Shown piece by piece: positions 36,993-46,213 of a stretch of DNA of 64,000 nucleotides. This stretch comes from Candidatus Crickella caballi. GTDB lineage: Bacteria > Bacillota > Clostridia > Peptostreptococcales > Anaerovoracaceae. The stretch lies in contig JAGHUV010000002.1 in assembly GCA_018064665.1 (NCBI GenBank), positions 16,254 to 80,253 on the forward strand, in the 5' to 3' direction. Positions within the stretch are counted from its first letter, which is position 1. Each line of letters starts with the position of its first letter. The notes below the pieces were generated by a model, which saw only the letters and a list, made by a program, of their open reading frames with translations, was not told where the DNA came from and ran no database searches. A program made the position numbers and the translations under genes.

Positions 36993-38933
36993 ATGGCGGA
37001 TATTCAGTATCTGAAACTTTTAGCTGAAAAATACCCTAACCGTAAGGCTGTAAGGACTGAGATCATCAACCTCAGGGCTATCCTTGCTCTGCCCAAGGCA
37101 ACGGAGTTTGTGCTGAGTGATATTCATGGAGAATATGACGCATTTCAGCATTTTGTAAGAAGCGGCTCCGGAATGATAAGAATGAGAATCGACGAGGTGT
37201 ACGCAGATACTCTTACAGAGCAGGAATGCGATGACCTCGCTTCGCTTATTTACAATCCTCGTGCAGAGATGGCAAGAAGACATAAGAATGAGGAGAATTA
37301 TGATAAATGGTGTGCTAAAGCCATTGTCCGACTTATTCGAATCTGCAGAGTGGTAACCAATAAATATACCCGTTCCAAGGTAAAGAAGCGTCTTCCCAAG
37401 GCTTCGGCATATATTCTGGATGAGCTACTGTTCACGGATGACGTAGAAGACAGACATAAGTATTACGATGAAATCATTGAGTCGATTATTGAATACGAAT
37501 CAGCAGATGATTTCATTGCAGATCTGTCAGACGTTATCAGCAATCTGATGGTTGACAGGCTTCACATAATAGGAGATATTTATGACAGAGGCCCTAAGCC
37601 ACATGTTGTAATGGACTATCTCATGGCTAACCGGGGAATCGACATTCAGTGGGGTAACCATGACATACTCTGGATGGGTGCAGCCAGTGGAAACAGATCG
37701 TGTATTGCGAATGCAGTTCGAATCAATGTAAGATATAATAACTTCGATATGCTCGAGGTTGGATACGGAATCAATCTCAGGCCGTTGTCATCACTGGCAC
37801 AGAAGATATATGCTGATGATCCTTGCGAGTACTTCTATCCGAATGTGCTTGAGACAAATAAGTACGATCCTATTCCGGAAGCACATGCGGCTAAGATGCA
37901 CAAGATGATTTCTGTGATCCAGTTCAAGTGTGAGGGGCAGGAGATAATGAGGCATCCTGAGTATCATCTGGACCACAGGATGATGCTCGACAAGATCGAT
38001 TACGAGGCAGGCACGATCGAGCTTTATGGCAAGACCTATGAGCTCAGAGACAAGAGCTTTCCTACCATCGATCCTAAGCATCCATACAGGCTGACAAAGC
38101 AGGAGGAAGAGGTAATGGTAGCTCTTGAGGCATCCTTCCTCAAATCGGAAAAGCTGCAGTCACATATCGACTATATGCTGTCACACGGCTCTCTATATAC
38201 CATAAGTAACGGAAATCTCTTCTATCATGGATGCATTCCGTTCAACGATGAAGGTGAGCTGAAGGAAGTCGAGATGTATGGAGAGAGATATTCGGGACGC
38301 AAGTACTTGGACAAGCTTGACAGTATGGTCAGACAGGCGAGACATGTGCACGATGAGGACGGCGGAGATGCTGCTGCAATAATGTGGTATCTGTGGCTTG
38401 CAGAGAACTCGCCACTGTTCGGCAAGGACAAAATGACAACCTTCGAGCGCTACTTTATTGAGGACAGGAAGACTCATAAGGAAAATGCGGCTAAATATTA
38501 TAAGCTGATCGATCAGGAATCTGTCGCAGAGAAGATACTTACGAACTTTGGATTGAAGACTGAAGTAGGAAAGATCCTTAACGGACATGTCCCTGTGAAG
38601 ATCAAAGACGGAGAGACTCCAATCAAAGGCGGCGGAAAGATATTTATCATTGACGGCGGAATTTCCAAGGCTTACAGAAAGACGACGGGAATTGCAGGAT
38701 ATACAGCTATTCTTACCTCTAAGCACATGTATCTTGCAGAGCATAAGCCGTATGAACCGCTTAAGGAGGACGGAACACAGGTATTCAGCAGACCTGTTAT
38801 GCACCTTATCGAGACCCAGCCTACAAGGCTCAGAATATCGGATACAGATAACGGTGCGGAACTATTTCTTCAGATCAAAGAGCTCGAGGAGCTGAATGAT
38901 GCGTTCAAGCGCGGATATATTAAGGAAAGGTAA
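36993..38933 (+). CDS. fbp: Fructose-1,6-bisphosphatase, class III
   Basis: SDIHGEYDAFQHFVRSGSG, HIIGDIYDRGPKPHVVMDYL, IQWGNHDILWMGAASG. Confidence 0.96.
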   Translation: MADIQYLKLLAEKYPNRKAVRTEIINLRAILALPKATEFVLSDIHGEYDAFQHFVRSGSGMIRMRIDEVYADTLTEQECDDLASLIYNPRAEMARRHKNEENYDKWCAKAIVRLIRICRVVTNKYTRSKVKKRLPKASAYILDELLFTDDVEDRHKYYDEIIESIIEYESADDFIADLSDVISNLMVDRLHIIGDIYDRGPKPHVVMDYLMANRGIDIQWGNHDILWMGAASGNRSCIANAVRINVRYNNFDMLEVGYGINLRPLSSLAQKIYADDPCEYFYPNVLETNKYDPIPEAHAAKMHKMISVIQFKCEGQEIMRHPEYHLDHRMMLDKIDYEAGTIELYGKTYELRDKSFPTIDPKHPYRLTKQEEEVMVALEASFLKSEKLQSHIDYMLSHGSLYTISNGNLFYHGCIPFNDEGELKEVEMYGERYSGRKYLDKLDSMVRQARHVHDEDGGDAAAIMWYLWLAENSPLFGKDKMTTFERYFIEDRKTHKENAAKYYKLIDQESVAEKILTNFGLKTEVGKILNGHVPVKIKDGETPIKGGGKIFIIDGGISKAYRKTTGIAGYTAILTSKHMYLAEHKPYEPLKEDGTQVFSRPVMHLIETQPTRLRISDTDNGAELFLQIKELEELNDAFKRGYIKER

Positions 38934-38941
38934 TTGGAATA

Positions 38942-39037
38942 ATGCTAGCAACTAAAATTCTTGGAGGCATACTGGTTGTATTATGCATCTGGTATGTAGC
39001 ACTGCTTATTAAGGAAAATCACAACAGAAAATTATGA
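38942..39037 (+). CDS. Tiny (31 aa) putative single-pass membrane protein, overlapping the next start
   Basis: MLATKILGGILVVLCIWYVALLIKENHNRKL; stop TGA overlaps the ATG at 39034 (ATGA), suggesting translational coupling. Confidence 0.45.
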   Translation: MLATKILGGILVVLCIWYVALLIKENHNRKL

Positions 39038-40269
39038 GAAACATTATTATTGGACAATCTGGCGGCCCAACAGCTGTCATCAATGCTTCGCTTTATGGAG
39101 TTGCCATGGAAGCGAGAGAACAGGGCGTACACGCCTATGGAATGGTCAACGGTATCGAAGGATTCCTTGAAGACCGTATCGTTAATCTTTCAGACTACAG
39201 CAGAATGAAGGATTTCGATCTGCTTAAGACTACACCTGCCGCATTTCTCGGAAGCTGCAGATACAGACTCCCTGAGGATCTGGACAATGCGGTTTATTCA
39301 ATCGTATTTAAGAAGCTTGAAGACCTTGAGATTGATGCCTTCTTCTATATCGGAGGAAACGACTCGATGGATACTGTCGACAAGCTGAGAAGATACGGAA
39401 AGCAAATCGGCTCCGACATTTGTTTTGTCGGTGTTCCTAAAACCATCGATAACGATCTTGCTGTTACAGACCACACACCGGGTTATGGATCAACGGCCAA
39501 ATTTGTTGCGGCTACTGTTCGAGACATCGTATGGGATGCGGGCGTATATGCAAGACCTGTTGTAACAATCGTAGAGCTGATGGGACGTAATGCAGGATGG
39601 GTAACTGCCGCAAGTATGCTTGCGAGAACCTCGTTTGAGCCTAATCCTATGCTGATCTACCTTCCTGAGGAGACTTTTGATGTAACAGATTTTATCAGAG
39701 ACGTTAAGGAGGCGCTTTCTGAGAATAATTCTGTAGTTATCTGTGTTTCCGAGGGTATTAAGGACAGCACCGGAAGACTTATTTGCGAGTACGAAGAAGA
39801 ATCAATGGAGGATCAGTTCGGACACAAGATGCTGGCAGGATGTGCTGCTGTACTTGAGAGATTTGTCAAGAGAAGCATCGGATGTAAGTGCAGATCCATT
39901 GAGCTCAATCTTCCTCAGCGTTGCACTTCCATCATGATATCCGCTACAGATTCAGATGAAGCAGAAGCCGCAGGCAGATTTGCACTGAAGAGTGCGATGA
40001 TGAACAAAGGACTCGCTAACGGCAAGGTTGTAATATTCAAGCGCGCAGAAGGCCCTAAGTATCATATTGAATATGAGATGGTTCCGGTTGAGGAAGTCAG
40101 CAATAAGGAGAAGCTCTTCCCTGAAAAGTGGATCATCAACGGCAATGACATTTCTGTTGATTTCCTTGAGTATGTAAGACCTCTGATCCAGGGAGAGAAC
40201 CACATCAAATATGAGAACGGTATCCCTAAGATCATGAAGCCTGCATATAACAACAATCAGAGCTTCTAG
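39034..40269 (+). CDS. 6-phosphofructokinase, PPi-dependent type by active-site residues
   Basis: IGGNDSMDT and GVPKTIDNDLAVTDHTPGYGSTAKF. Confidence 0.9.
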   Translation: MRNIIIGQSGGPTAVINASLYGVAMEAREQGVHAYGMVNGIEGFLEDRIVNLSDYSRMKDFDLLKTTPAAFLGSCRYRLPEDLDNAVYSIVFKKLEDLEIDAFFYIGGNDSMDTVDKLRRYGKQIGSDICFVGVPKTIDNDLAVTDHTPGYGSTAKFVAATVRDIVWDAGVYARPVVTIVELMGRNAGWVTAASMLARTSFEPNPMLIYLPEETFDVTDFIRDVKEALSENNSVVICVSEGIKDSTGRLICEYEEESMEDQFGHKMLAGCAAVLERFVKRSIGCKCRSIELNLPQRCTSIMISATDSDEAEAAGRFALKSAMMNKGLANGKVVIFKRAEGPKYHIEYEMVPVEEVSNKEKLFPEKWIINGNDISVDFLEYVRPLIQGENHIKYENGIPKIMKPAYNNNQSF

Positions 40270-40304
40270 TAATATTTCAAATTTTGGAAATATAATGAAA
40301 AAAT

Positions 40305-40338
40305 AAGGAGTAGTGGTTATTCATCACTACTCCTTTTT
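40305..40338 (+). terminator. Rho-independent terminator
   Basis: AAGGAGTAGTG gttattcat CACTACTCCTTTTT. Confidence 0.88.
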
Positions 40339-40419
40339 GATTGTCTTTCTAAGATTAAAGCCGTGGCTCTGCGTCAGCTCCATATGCAAAAGTCTTATCG
40401 CATTATGACCGTGACGTTA

Positions 40420-41151
40420 TTACTCAACTGTGTAGTTTATTACTCTTGCTTCAGGATAAAAGCCTGCATGCCTGTCTGCAGCAGACATCTTCTTGATTGT
40501 CTTGATGGCTGTAATGTATAGAATTACTACGAAAATGAGAAGCATGTACTCTGAAGTCGATGTTCCGAGGAAAGCAAATGTATCATATATTCCATGAATG
40601 ATCATTGGAACTATCAATGCCATTAGCTTGAAAAATGTTGATTTGCCTTTCATGCCAAGAATGGAGTTCTTCTTAGCAAGTGCATAGAAAACACCCATGA
40701 ATACTCCGCAGAAGGCATGAAGCGGAACAGCAGTAAAAGCTCTTACAATTGCTGTCTGCAGACCATATTGCGATACATACATTATATTTTCGAAAACTGC
40801 AAAGCCGACCGCTGAGGAAACTCCGTAAACGATGCCGTCGAATCTGTAGTTGAACGATTTGCTCTTCCAGCTGCCAATCTTAAGAGCAAGATATTTGAGA
40901 AGCTCTTCCCAGAAAGCCGCCAGTCCGAATGCATTTACCAGAGCATATCCGAGTGAACCCTCAGGGTAGCGCGGGAAAAAGGTTTCGGCAAAAGCCTCCA
41001 CGTATCCGGCAATAATGCATACTATTGCACCGAATGCGATGATTTTCAGAATCAATCCGAGAGGTTCCTTCTCAACCTTATCCTTGGTATATACGTATAA
41101 AACAATAAGCAGGCCCGGTATTATCGCGAGCGCCATCAACTCTTGACTCAT
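40420..41151 (-). CDS. PrsW-like intramembrane metalloprotease (CAAX-like family)
   Basis: Polytopic; FWEELLKYLALK, FDGIVYGVSSAVGFAVFENIMYV, HAFCGVFMGVFYA motifs. Confidence 0.88.
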   Translation of the reverse strand: MSQELMALAIIPGLLIVLYVYTKDKVEKEPLGLILKIIAFGAIVCIIAGYVEAFAETFFPRYPEGSLGYALVNAFGLAAFWEELLKYLALKIGSWKSKSFNYRFDGIVYGVSSAVGFAVFENIMYVSQYGLQTAIVRAFTAVPLHAFCGVFMGVFYALAKKNSILGMKGKSTFFKLMALIVPMIIHGIYDTFAFLGTSTSEYMLLIFVVILYITAIKTIKKMSAADRHAGFYPEARVINYTVE

Positions 41152-41252
41152 ATTAACGTCCTTTCGATTACTTAAGCTTCGATTTATTTTAGCACAAAAA
41201 TCCATATAAATGTTATAATATTAAAATCAATAGGAGTGAAAAGGTGAACTTA

Positions 41253-42224
41253 ATGAAGAAGATAGCAGTACTTACAAGCGGTGGAGATGCACCGGGAATG
41301 AATGCGGCAATAAGAGCTGTTGTGCGTAAGGCCATTGCAGCAGGCATGGAGATTTACGGAGTAAGAAGGGGATACGAGGGACTTATCGACGATGATATTG
41401 TTCAGATGACGAGCAGAGATGTCGGAGGAATACTGTATAGAGGAGGTACTGTTTTAAGAACTGCAAGAAGTGAACGCTTTATGGATCCGGCCTGGGTCGA
41501 TGTTGCAGCAGAGAATCTTCGCAAGAGGGAAATCGAAGCAATAGTTGTTATCGGTGGCGATGGAACCTACCGCGGCGGACGCGAGCTCTCTCAGAGGGGA
41601 ATTACTGTTGCCGGAGTACCTGCAACAATAGATAACGATCTCGGATACACAGACTATACCATAGGCTTCGATACTGCAGTTAATACTGTTGTAGAGCTGA
41701 TAAACAAGATAAGAGACACTTCTGATTCTCACAAACGTACGACTATCATGGAAGTAATGGGGCGCAGCTGCGGGGACATCGCTCTTTATTCGGGCGTAGC
41801 TTCCGGTGCAGATATAATACTGCTACCTGAGATAGATATGGATATAGCAAAGCTCGTTGACAGAGTACGCACGGGTCGGGAGCTGGGTAAGTCCCATATC
41901 CTGATTGTAAAAGCAGAGGGCGTGGATATGCCTACCGGAGAGCTGCGGGAGATGCTTGAGAGCTTGACGGGACAGGAGACCAAAGCTGTCATCCCGGGAT
42001 ATATCCAAAGAGGAGGAGACCCGACCGCTCACGACAGACTCGTTGCTGATGTAACAGGCGGAATGGCGATAGACCTCCTGGAAAACCCGGACAAGAGACC
42101 GGCAGACAGTTTTGCGGTTGGTGTTCGCGGAACCAAAGCATTTGCAGTATCACTTGAGCAGGCCATCACAGAGAAAGCAGAATTTCGTCAGGACCTGTAT
42201 GAACTGGCTGAGGTATTATCATAA
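41253..42224 (+). CDS. pfkA: ATP-dependent 6-phosphofructokinase
   Basis: VLTSGGDAPGMNAAIRAVV, GGDGTYRGG, GVPATIDNDLGYTDYTIGFDTA. Confidence 0.96.
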   Translation: MKKIAVLTSGGDAPGMNAAIRAVVRKAIAAGMEIYGVRRGYEGLIDDDIVQMTSRDVGGILYRGGTVLRTARSERFMDPAWVDVAAENLRKREIEAIVVIGGDGTYRGGRELSQRGITVAGVPATIDNDLGYTDYTIGFDTAVNTVVELINKIRDTSDSHKRTTIMEVMGRSCGDIALYSGVASGADIILLPEIDMDIAKLVDRVRTGRELGKSHILIVKAEGVDMPTGELREMLESLTGQETKAVIPGYIQRGGDPTAHDRLVADVTGGMAIDLLENPDKRPADSFAVGVRGTKAFAVSLEQAITEKAEFRQDLYELAEVLS

Positions 42225-42262
42225 TGATTTAAAAGCACGACTTAAAAACAGACAATTTATTG

Positions 42263-42291
42263 TTGACAAGCATATTTTATTCAGTTATAAT
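42263..42291 (+). promoter_or_regulatory. Sigma-A-type promoter upstream of tRNA-Glu
   Basis: TTGACA (42263-42268), 17-bp spacer, TATAAT (42286-42291). Confidence 0.88.
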
Positions 42292-42344
42292 GGCACTTGC
42301 GTCGGACAGATAGCCCAACCCGCGAATACAGACGCAAGTGAATA

Positions 42345-42420
42345 TGGCGCATTGGTCAAGAGGTCAAGACGTCGCCCTCTCACGGCGGAATCCAGGGTTC
42401 GATTCCCTGATGCGCTACCA
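42345..42420 (+). tRNA. tRNA-Glu (CTC)
   Basis: Cloverleaf: acceptor TGGCGCA/TGCGCTA, anticodon loop CTCTCAC, TTCGA T-loop, encoded CCA. Confidence 0.92.
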
Positions 42421-42462
42421 CGACTAAAAAAGAGATGTGAAAGCATCTCTTTTTTAGTCGTG
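42419..42462 (+). terminator. Terminator after tRNA-Glu
   Basis: CACGACTAAAAAAGAGATG tgaaag CATCTCTTTTTTAGTCGTG, 19-bp perfect stem. Confidence 0.88.
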
Positions 42463-42495
42463 TTTTCGTATCAGTAGGAGAGGGCGCTTGGTTCG

Positions 42496-42584
42496 TATCC
42501 GGTTGTATGGTGAATTGCTACAACCGGATAATGCGCTGTCAAGGACGCCGAAGGCGCCGCCGGGCGGGCAAGCTGCTTGACAGC
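42496..42584. other. Cluster of two strong hairpins, unknown function
   Basis: TATCCGGTTGTA/TACAACCGGATA (42496-42507/42519-42530) and GCTGTCAAG/CTTGACAGC (42535-42543/42576-42584). Confidence 0.6.
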
Positions 42585-42650
42585 AGCATCTTCCCGTGCG
42601 CTTTTATATGATGATGGAGATGTGAAAGCATCTCTTTTTTCTATTATAAA

Positions 42651-42697
42651 GGGACCCGGGGTAAATGTCCTTGAATGGTCATTTGGGGACAGGGTCC
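42651..42697. repeat. REP-like imperfect palindrome
   Basis: GGGACCCGGGGTAAATGTCC...GGTCATTTGGGGACAGGGTCC. Confidence 0.5.
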
Positions 42698-42752
42698 GGA
42701 TGTTGGATAGGTTTAAAAAGAACTATACGATTTTGAACGAAAACGAGAAGAC

Positions 42753-43011
42753 TCAGCTCTGACGAAAAGCTGAGTCTCTTTGTTCAAGATTCATTCTACC
42801 CATCTCTGAAACAAGTACATTAAAGGCTCGGATAATCTGAAGACGGTCTTCTTTGCACATAGACTGGAGCAGTATTTCCAAAGAAAAAGGCTTAATAATG
42901 CAGCTCTTTAGCTGATCAAATCCTACTCAGGTTGGCTTCACAAAGCAGTTGGAAAGTGTAAAAAACAGCTTTCTTATTTACAACTACCTTGACAAACGAC
43001 GGTTTGCAGGA
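42753..43011 (-). pseudogene. Possible decayed gene fragment with frameshift(s)
   Basis: - strand: SCKPSFVKVVVNKKAVFYTFQLLCEANLSRI then +1 frame VGFDQLKSCIIKPFSLEILLQSMCKEDRLQIIRAFNVLVSEMGRMNLEQRDSAFRQS*; protein-like composition in two abutting frames. Confidence 0.35.
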
Positions 43012-43127
43012 TTATAACTGTCTAAACCTTGTATTGGTAATGGTGTAGTATTTCCAATGTATGAATTGGCATTGGATGTGATTGGGAAGGGCCTAATGAA
43101 ACTGCCTGTAGAATAGAGAAAAACATA

Positions 43128-44219
43128 ATGAAACATAGAGTTTTTTCAAGAATAATAATAGTTGCTATTGCGCTTGCAATGATATTTGGGGGAGCAGATA
43201 TGTGTTTTGCTGCAACCTCATATAGTATAGTAACCAACGAAGGAGGAAGCAGATTCGATGTTCGCATCGCAGCCAACGAGAAAACATGGGGTTACGATAC
43301 AATTCAGGGTGCATGCGCATATGACGGATATGCATATATGTCCCTGTATAACAGACAGAATGAAAGAATTAAGATTGCCAAGGTAGATTTGAAGACAATG
43401 AAAGTTGTTCAAAAGTCCGCGGCTTTGGCGTGCAAATGCCATGCTAATTCAATGACATATAACGCCAATAATAACACCATTGTAATATGCAGAGGAAAAG
43501 GCGGCAGGAAAAGTGTGGCAATAGTAAATGCCTCCACCTTGACCCTGAAAGGAACTAAAACAATAAAAATCAGCAGTAAAATGGCAGGAGGCAAATATAA
43601 GGGAATTTCCTCAATTGCATATAATTATGAAAACAATTTCTATATTGCAAAACTTACAGGAAAAGACAACAAAATTGTTAAGCTGAACAGTTCTTTTAAA
43701 CCGGTTAAGAGAATAAAAATAAAAGGAAACAGAAGTTACTTGCTTGCTCAGAGTTTGTATACTCAGGGAAATTTTATGTATGATGTGCAGAGCTTTAAGG
43801 GCAAGCATAAATATAACCTGATTACAGTAAGAAATGTAAATACCGGCAAATTGCTTGGAAGAATTACCATTGCCAGTGGAAAGAGCGGTCAGCTCTACGA
43901 GCTCGAGAATGTGTTCCGTGACGGGAACCAGTGGTATATCAGTTTCTATAGGGCCAAGGTACTGAAAAAGGGCGATCAGGACAGAAAAAATTATCTCTGT
44001 ATGATTAAAATGCCGAGCAAGCTTCAGATGTATGTTCCTGAACCTAAGCCGGTGGTGGACGAGCCGGCTGCAGAGAATATCGAAGATGGAGTAGCTGAAA
44101 CACCGGCTGTGGAGAATATCGAAGTTGAAGTGGTTGAAACACCGGCTCAGCCTGAAGAGAATCCAACACCGCAAAATGAAGAACAGAGTCAACAGTTGCC
44201 GGTAGAAGAATCCCAATAA
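43128..44219 (+). CDS. Secreted protein of unknown function, with acidic/Pro-rich C-terminal tail
   Basis: Signal peptide (IIIVAIALAMIFGGADMCFA); beta-propeller-like repeats; tail ENIEDGVAETPAVENIEVEVVETPA. Confidence 0.75.
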   Translation: MKHRVFSRIIIVAIALAMIFGGADMCFAATSYSIVTNEGGSRFDVRIAANEKTWGYDTIQGACAYDGYAYMSLYNRQNERIKIAKVDLKTMKVVQKSAALACKCHANSMTYNANNNTIVICRGKGGRKSVAIVNASTLTLKGTKTIKISSKMAGGKYKGISSIAYNYENNFYIAKLTGKDNKIVKLNSSFKPVKRIKIKGNRSYLLAQSLYTQGNFMYDVQSFKGKHKYNLITVRNVNTGKLLGRITIASGKSGQLYELENVFRDGNQWYISFYRAKVLKKGDQDRKNYLCMIKMPSKLQMYVPEPKPVVDEPAAENIEDGVAETPAVENIEVEVVETPAQPEENPTPQNEEQSQQLPVEESQ

Positions 44220-44242
44220 GGAGCTTAATATTAAGATAGAAT

Positions 44243-44273
44243 GGAGATGTTCATAGGAGCATCTCTTTTTTTT
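44243..44273 (+). terminator. Rho-independent terminator
   Basis: GGAGATGttcataggagCATCTCTTTTTTTT. Confidence 0.75.
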
Positions 44274-44382
44274 GAACCCGTTTCACTGATTTATAATATA
44301 ATAAAGAAAAACTGAGAACATAAACGAATAACTTTTAGCTTGAATACATATAGTAAAAGTGTTATCCTCAACAGGTAGGCGA

Positions 44383-44459
44383 CGGGATGTGGCTCAGCTT
44401 GGTAGAGCGCCTCGTTCGGGACGAGGAGGTCGCAGGTTCAAATCCTGTCATCCCGACCA
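44383..44459 (+). tRNA. tRNA-Pro (CGG)
   Basis: Acceptor CGGGATG/CATCCCG, anticodon loop TTCGGGA, GGTTCAAATCC T-arm, encoded CCA. Confidence 0.94.
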
Positions 44460-44462
44460 AGC

Positions 44463-44498
44463 AAAAACCTTGAAATCATCATGATTTCAAGGTTTTTT
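44463..44498. terminator. Terminator after tRNA-Pro, likely bidirectional with gpmI
   Basis: AAAAACCTTGAAATCA tca TGATTTCAAGGTTTTTT. Confidence 0.88.
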
Positions 44499-44568
44499 GT
44501 TTCTCTTTCTGAAACAGCTGCTATTCAGCAGCCAGCTGTCTCAATTCTGCATATGTGCTATTCGCTTA

Positions 44569-46095
44569 TTATTTTACATCTACCAGCACATCGCCTTCCA
44601 TTCCTTCAGGAACTTCAAGTCCCATCAGGGTCAGAAGTGTAGGTGCGATATCTGCAAGCTTACCTGTGTTGGTCTTGAAAGGAACAGGCTCATTGCATAT
44701 ATGGCAAAGCGGAACCATCGAAGTCGAGTGCTTTGTAACAGCATTACCCGATTCGTCAACCATGTAGTCTGCATTACCGTGATCGGCTGTAAGGAGAATC
44801 TGTCCGTCTGCAGCGAGAATTGCATCGGCAATCTGTCCTACGAGTCCGTCAAGAGTCTCTATAGCTTTGACTGCGGCATCAAACACACCTGTGTGTCCGA
44901 CCATGTCAGGATTTGCAAAGTTCAGAATAATCAGGTCGTACTTGTCAGCTTTGATCTGCTCGATAACTGCTGCTGCAACCTCAGGTGCGCTCATCTCAGG
45001 CTGCATATCATAGGTCTCGACCTTAGGTGAATTGATGAGGATTCTGTCTTCGTTCTTATTAGGAGCTTCAACTCCTCCGTTGAAGAAGAAGGTTACATGA
45101 GCATACTTCTCGGTCTCAGCAATTCGAAGCTGCTTGAGTCCCAGGTCAGCGATGGTTTTGCCGAGGGTAGGGTCAACATCCTCAGGTGGGAATGCGACCT
45201 TAACATTAGGCATAGCTGCATCGTATTCTGCCATGCATACATAAGTCAGTCCGCTGACTTTCTTCTTACGCTCAAAGCCATCGAATTCAGGGTCTACAAG
45301 TGCTCGAGTGATTTCGCGGGCTCTGTCAGGTCTGAAGTTGATGAAGACTACGGAATCGTTGTCCTTAATTGGAACTGCATTGACTACAGTTGGGAGAACG
45401 AATTCATCGGTTTCACCCTTGGCATAGGACTGGCTGATAGCATCCTGCGCATCGACAGCGCTGATTCCTTCACTGAGAGTCAGAGCATCATAGGCTTTAA
45501 CCAGACGCTCCCATCTCTTGTCTCTGTCCATTGCATAGAATCTTCCGGAAATGACACCGATCTTACCGAGGCCTATTTCCTTCATATAGTCCTCAAGTGG
45601 CTTCAGATAGTCCATAGCGCTCTTCGGCGGAACATCTCTTCCGTCAAGATAGCAGTGAACGATGACCTCAGGCACTCCATTCTTCTTGGCCATATCAAGA
45701 ACTGCCTTAAGATGGTCAAAGTGACTGTGTACGCCTCCGTCCGATATAAGGCCCATAACGTGCAGGGTGCGACCCGGCTCGCAGGCATTTGACATTGCCT
45801 CGAGAAGAACAGGATTTTCAAAGAACGAGCCGGAACGAACGGCTCTTGTGATCTTGAGCAGATTCTGGTAAATAACGCTGCCGGCACCGATATTCAGATG
45901 TCCGACCTCTGAATTTCCCATCTGTCCTGCAGGGAGACCTACGGCCTCTCCGCTTGCTTCTATAGTTATGAATGGATAGTCTGCAAAGAATCTGTCGAGA
46001 TTAGGCTTCTTAGCTGCAGCTATCGCATTGCCCTCGTTGTTGTCACGAATGCCGTAACCATCGAGGATCATCAGCATTGTTGGTCTGTGTTTCAT
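44569..46095 (-). CDS. gpmI: 2,3-bisphosphoglycerate-independent phosphoglycerate mutase
   Basis: MLMILDGYGIRDNNEGNAI, GQMGNSEVGHLNIGAG, LILNFANPDMVGHTG, TADHGNAD. Confidence 0.96.
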   Translation of the reverse strand: MKHRPTMLMILDGYGIRDNNEGNAIAAAKKPNLDRFFADYPFITIEASGEAVGLPAGQMGNSEVGHLNIGAGSVIYQNLLKITRAVRSGSFFENPVLLEAMSNACEPGRTLHVMGLISDGGVHSHFDHLKAVLDMAKKNGVPEVIVHCYLDGRDVPPKSAMDYLKPLEDYMKEIGLGKIGVISGRFYAMDRDKRWERLVKAYDALTLSEGISAVDAQDAISQSYAKGETDEFVLPTVVNAVPIKDNDSVVFINFRPDRAREITRALVDPEFDGFERKKKVSGLTYVCMAEYDAAMPNVKVAFPPEDVDPTLGKTIADLGLKQLRIAETEKYAHVTFFFNGGVEAPNKNEDRILINSPKVETYDMQPEMSAPEVAAAVIEQIKADKYDLIILNFANPDMVGHTGVFDAAVKAIETLDGLVGQIADAILAADGQILLTADHGNADYMVDESGNAVTKHSTSMVPLCHICNEPVPFKTNTGKLADIAPTLLTLMGLEVPEGMEGDVLVDVK

Positions 46096-46213
46096 AATCG
46101 CCTCCGATAATTTTGTCGCATAAATTATAGCACATAGCAGATTATATGATAAGTAGCACGGCTCGACAAGTCGCTGAAATGCTTTTAAGGAATAGCGTAA
46201 GTGCATGCAAATG

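Noticed and set aside
42577-42762. 61-aa ORF over the hairpin cluster
   Set aside because: Runs through terminator-like and palindromic sequence; no RBS or recognisable motif.
45097-45792. 231-aa + strand ORF antisense to gpmI
   Set aside because: gpmI motifs are unambiguous on the - strand; no RBS or domain for the antisense ORF.
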